A DNA stretch of 64,000 nucleotides, taken from contig CM066307.1 in assembly GCA_033807695.1 (NCBI GenBank), forward strand, positions 2,852,001 through 2,916,000, read 5' to 3'. Below the pieces are notes generated by a model. It searched no databases and had not been told where the DNA came from. It saw only the letters and a program-made list of their open reading frames with translations. The position numbers were made by a program, and so were the translations under genes. Positions within the stretch are counted from its first letter, which is position 1. Every line of letters begins with the position of its first letter. Of the stretch, positions 57,874 through 64,000 are shown piece by piece. Source of the DNA: Daedaleopsis sinensis (taxonomy: Eukaryota; Basidiomycota; Agaricomycetes; Polyporales; Polyporaceae).

Positions 57874-59136
57874 TCACACAGAGTCAGTCAACGCGTTCTC
57901 CCACAAAAACCTCGCGGCCTCCTTCACCATACCCGGAGAGCAGCTATGCCCAATACCCGGTTCAATAACCACCGCCTTTATCCCTCCTTCCTGCTCACCG
58001 ACATCCAGCTCTTCCACAAATTGTTTCGACGCGCTCCATGGCACCAGCGTGTCTTCTTGTCCACAGAGCACCAAGACCTTCTTCCCTCGGAACGGGTTCT
58101 GCGCGTCGGCCAAAGTGTGGGGCGCCACTACCGGGTCGTTCCGCTTGACATACTCCAGGAACGAGTCGGGGAAGTACGGTGGCCCGATAGGGATCGAAGA
58201 CTCTGCTGCGCGCGGGCCAATGAGGGTGAGATAGTCCGGACAGCCTGTGCATGCGAATCGCAATGAGCATACACCATAGCGAGACGCAACCTTGTTGGAT
58301 CTCATACCGATTATTGGGATGCCCAATTTCACCCTCGGATCTGGACAAAACAGATGGAGTCAGCACGCGTCGCGAAGATCGATTTACGGTACCGCCGGTC
58401 CCCTAACATACCGTTCTTCAACGTAATCCACGCCGAGTGTCCGCCCAGACTGATCCCGGACACTAGCCACTGCGAGATGACCCGTTCTCCGTTGGGAAAC
58501 AGGTACGAGGGTAGAAAGTCGATCAAGAACGAAACGTCTTGTGCGGTCCCAGCTAATAAGAGAGTATCATCAGTTGTTTGCGCTACTATTGCCCCTTAAA
58601 GTCGGTCGCGTACTCTGGATGGCATACATGTCAATCCTGCAAAGGGCTCACACCGTCAGCAGAGACGAAGAGGGATGCCCCAGAGCTGAGACACTCACGC
58701 ATGCTGAGCGTTGCTACGACTGTCGCCCCACGCCAGGTTGCTCCACGCCAGGTTGGCCGTCTCGTCCACGAGCCGAGTGCCATGGTTCCGATGATCCTAC
58801 CGCCAGCACAAGTGCGTTATCAGCCTCTGCGTCCGCACGCCCCGTTTCAAACCCCAAAGAGACACGTACGAAGGTCACAATCAACAAGTCATGCGCCTGT
58901 TCCTTCCTCTCCTGGCCCTCCCTTTTCGCGTAGACTTGGTTCAGGATTTCCTTTGCGACCGGCTCGGCATGGTCCGCACGGCTCATCCGACCATGCAGCA
59001 AGAAAAGGATGGCCACCGGCTTCAAATTGTGGCTGGGAGCTTCTACAGTCGCATTAGACTTGGTGTCGGTGGCCCCGTTGGATGACGAGAAGACATTGAC
59101 TGGGATACCAGCCACAACGAGTGTCTGTTTCGACAT
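57874..59136 (-). CDS. Alpha/beta-hydrolase, six exons, 310 residues
   Basis: The model is complement(join(57874..58244,58308..58340,58412..58552,58614..58636,58699..58796,58870..59136)). Phases agree throughout, including a 23-bp microexon, and all introns are GT/AG. Strand motifs: VAILFLLHGRMSRADHA (oxyanion region), DHRNHGTRLVDETANLAW, then the nucleophile elbow SGISLGGHSAW (Ser). The acid is in VLVLCGQEDTLVPW (Asp) and the base in EPGIGHSCSPGM (His). The catalytic triad is complete. The layout suits a small cytosolic serine hydrolase of the type common in fungi; the substrate is unknown and no signal peptide is seen. The start at 59136 gives MSKQTLVVAGIPVNVF. It shares its upstream region with the 3' end of DBP2. 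Confidence 0.85.
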
Positions 59137-60153
59137 AGGGAGCTATCCACCGGCCGAACGATAAGCGTGAGCCAGGTCATCTGCAAGCAAATGTCGAGCA
59201 AGTACTGACCGATTTATGAGCAGTCGAGGTGTGTCGAGAGATGGGGGTGAGTCGTGAGAGTCTGAAGTGAGTGGGTGTGCTTTTAAAGGAGAGCTCGGGG
59301 CGACAGTCAGCTGCTGCAGCTGTGAATCCCCGGGCTGATGCGCGGGATATGACGAGCTCGGGGGCCAGATGCGATTAAAGTTGCAGGTCTAAACGGTGGT
59401 TAAAGAGAGCTCAGGAGGACATTCAGCTGCTGCGGCTGCGAATCCGAATCCCCGGGCTGATGCGCGGAATATGACGAGCTCAGGGGCCGGCTAGCTATGC
59501 GATTAGAGCTGCACAGCTGCAGGTCTGAACGGTGGTTAAGGGAGAGCTCAGGGCGACAGTTAGTTGCAGCGGCTGAGAATCCCCGGGCCGATACGAGGAA
59601 TGATATCATAAGCCGAGCCCGGGATATGACCTCGGGGGCCAGATGCGATTAAAGTTGCAGCCTGCAGGCCCAGGTCTAAACGGTGTGTGTGCAATATTTG
59701 AAGGAGATCTCAGGGCGACAGTCAGCTCCTGCGGCTGCGAATCCCCGGGCTGATGCGCGGAATATGACGAGCTCAGGGGCCAGCATAGCTATGCGATTCA
59801 AGCTGCACAGCTGCAGGTCTAAACGGTGGTTAGAGGAGAGCTCAGAATTGCGAATCCCGGGGCCGATGGGAGGAATGATATCATAAGCCGAGCTCGGGAT
59901 ATGACCTCGGAGGCCAGATGCGATTAAAGCTGCAGGTCTAAACGAGTGCAACAACATATTACTAGCGACAACTCCACCGGGTGGATATCACGCCCTGTTC
60001 TATACGCCAGTCCGACGCGCGACACAGACACGAAACAGAAAATACACGCATGCACCTGCCAGCAACAGCGGAGCTTCACCTCAGGTGCGCTCACAGGGCC
60101 CGGATGGCTACCGGCAGACAGAAGGGGACGATCGTTCGAGGACGAAACCCGTC
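59137..60153. other. Intergenic region filled by a tandem repeat
   Basis: Lies between the hydrolase start and the DBP2 stop, both genes being on the - strand. The repeat array takes up most of it; the rest shows no gene. Confidence 0.5.
59285..59950. repeat. Degenerate tandem repeat, five units of about 115-160 bp, upstream of the hydrolase gene
   Basis: Each unit carries, in order, GAGAGCTC, GCGACAGTCAGC or similar, GAATCCCCGGGCTGATGCGC, AATATGACGAGCTC, ATGCGATTAAAGCTGCAGGT and AAACGGTGGTTA. Units start near 59288, 59404, 59545, 59705 and 59838. The repeated SacI-type and CCCGGG sites make it easy to recognise. Confidence 0.8.
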
Positions 60154-62837
<2,684 letters not shown>

Positions 62838-63486
62838 GACACAACCTCTTAGCCGCCTGTTGACGCTCCCTCCTCCTCCGAAGCACTACTGACTTGCATG
62901 GTAACTTCTAGTAGCTTAGGGCTAAGGTTCAACGTACATGTACTTATCAAGTCACCCTCGTATGAATTGATGAAGATTGCAAGCATGAAACTTTCACATA
63001 AAAGGCTTGGAGGAGGTTATGAGTCGAGCGCTAGATGCACATGCGCGCGAGGTAATGATTTCTTAGAATGACTAGGACTACTGAAGAGAAGGAAAGCTAG
63101 TAAAGAGTGACAATGGTCGGAAGTCGGAGTATTTGTACTAGGGTAGAGGGTAGCGCACTGAACACGGCGGTGTTCGTGCAGGCGCAACGCGGCCAGCGCC
63201 GTAGTAGTGTACTACTACTTAGTAATGCCGGTCTCGTACTGTAAGGTAAGGGGTACTCAGTAATATAGCGGTATCTGTGGTCGAGGATCGACGTCTAAAC
63301 GGGCAGACCGCAAGTGAGCAGCAGCGATGACAACAACAGTGGACAGCACAAGCGCGAAAGCAACATCAGACCAACGGCGTTGCGGGCGAAAGCAAGGTAG
63401 CGCGCATACGGCGCAGTGCGTGGCGCACGGAAGGAAACGTGGTCAAGGCAAAGGGCCATGGCCCTATACCTGAGGAGCGCAGGGGG
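62838..63486. other. Intergenic, DBP2 promoter side
   Basis: Upstream of DBP2 on the - strand and downstream of the GTPase stop. Purine-rich GAGAGGGAGAGAAAGGGAG at 62715-62750 lies in the long first intron, not in this spacer. No gene seen. Confidence 0.5.
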
Positions 63487-64000
63487 CTACATGACCACGC
63501 ACTGGTCCCTTCGCCTCTTCCTGGTCCGCGGCTGCCCCTCCGGATACCGTGTCCGCATCCGTTCCAAAAGGTGATTGAAGACCTCATTGACATGCCATCC
63601 CCGCTTGGCGGACGTCTCGAAGAAGGGCAGTCCCCACTTCCCGACGAGCTCTTCTATCTGCTGGCTTGAAACTTCACGCTCGCCAGCCTGCATTCGGATA
63701 GGATTCCGGTATCCGCAACAGTCAGCGTCCGACTGTCGGAAGATACGGGAAACTGACGCACCAGATCCATCTTGGTGCCGACAACCACCATTGGGATATC
63801 CTATCACGAAGCAAACCTGAGCATACGCGTCGAATCTCACTGGAGGATGAGAGGCCTACCTCATCGCCTCCCTTGATCTGAATGATCTGCTGTCGGATAG
63901 ACTCCACCTCCTTCAAGCTAGCTTCTTGGGTCAAGCTGGATAATTCCCATAGGTCAGGCCAGGATGACGGACGAGGAGGTCGTCAGGTCAGCTACCTGAA
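63487..64000 (-). CDS. Ras-family small GTPase, C-terminal part (5' end off the window)
   Basis: Exons on the - strand: 64000-63996 (partial), 63935-63860, 63800-63762 and 63687-63487, with agreeing phases. Visible parts: SLTQEASLKEVESIRQQIIQ (switch-distal helix), VVVGTKMDL (G4 box, T-K-x-D instead of N-K-x-D), FFETSAKRGWHVNEVF (G5 SAK box), a polybasic stretch RTRKRRRDQ and a C-terminal CVVM, a CaaX box for prenylation. P-loop and switch regions lie outside the window. Ras, Rap/Rsr1 and relatives share this end; the T-K-x-D box and strongly basic tail do not settle which. It acts at membranes as a GTP-controlled switch. Confidence 0.9.

Noticed and set aside
58245..58307. Reading the hydrolase through without an intron here
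   Set aside because: The frame is open, but removing GTATGA...ACAG (63 bp) restores the family's GIPIIG-CPDYL continuity, which the insert would break.

Overview
The window looks like nuclear DNA of a mushroom-forming basidiomycete (Agaricomycetes, possibly Polyporales). The reasons are dense short introns of about 50-65 bp with GTRNGT donors, single-gene transcription units, a spliced DBP2 helicase, a spliced Ras-type GTPase with a CaaX end, and transposable elements of types I associate with agaricomycetes. I see no rRNA, tRNA, CRISPR or bacterial-style operon.

Layout. (1) 1-10.4 kb: host-like genes on the + strand: a partial membrane/coiled-coil protein, a candidate gene fragment, a short SUN-domain protein, and an eight-exon 1025-residue protein of unknown family. 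(2) 10.4-13.1 kb: a 94-bp minisatellite and a small three-exon gene. (3) 14.2-17.9 kb: two paralogous Cys6-cluster genes placed head to head around a promoter region with a 22-bp inverted repeat and a CRE-like palindrome. One paralog is broken. (4) 18.9-30 kb: a four-level nest. A non-coding repeat family (here called R) is split by a DIRS-like tyrosine-recombinase retroelement. That is split by an element with inverted arms of about 0.95 kb. The spacer of that holds a 3.13-kb Tc1/mariner-type transposon with 92-bp terminal repeats, and this transposon carries a second, six-exon gene besides its transposase. (5) 30-40.5 kb: gene remnants, a multi-exon unknown gene, and a gene cut in two by a very young LTR element with no gag or pol. 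The element has two 1261-bp LTRs, a CCGT target duplication and a 42-bp repeat array. (6) 40.5-46.3 kb: a diverged satellite, then two adjacent genes on the - strand. One encodes an integrase-core protein whose first catalytic Asp is Asn. They are followed by a 45-bp-arm hairpin and a subterminal repeat array. (7) 46.3-51 kb: a dead Ty3/gypsy element whose reverse transcriptase region is replaced by a copy of R. (8) 51-57.8 kb: a long stretch with no gene I can defend. (9) 57.8-64 kb: conserved host genes on the - strand: an alpha/beta hydrolase, DBP2, and the 3' part of a Ras-family GTPase.

Host housekeeping genes thus sit at both ends, and the middle is a transposon graveyard. Almost every mobile ORF is otherwise open but carries one in-frame stop, mostly TGA. 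The young LTR element shows that insertion is recent at least once. Exon coordinates were worked out by hand from splice signals and reading-phase agreement; nothing was checked against transcripts or databases.
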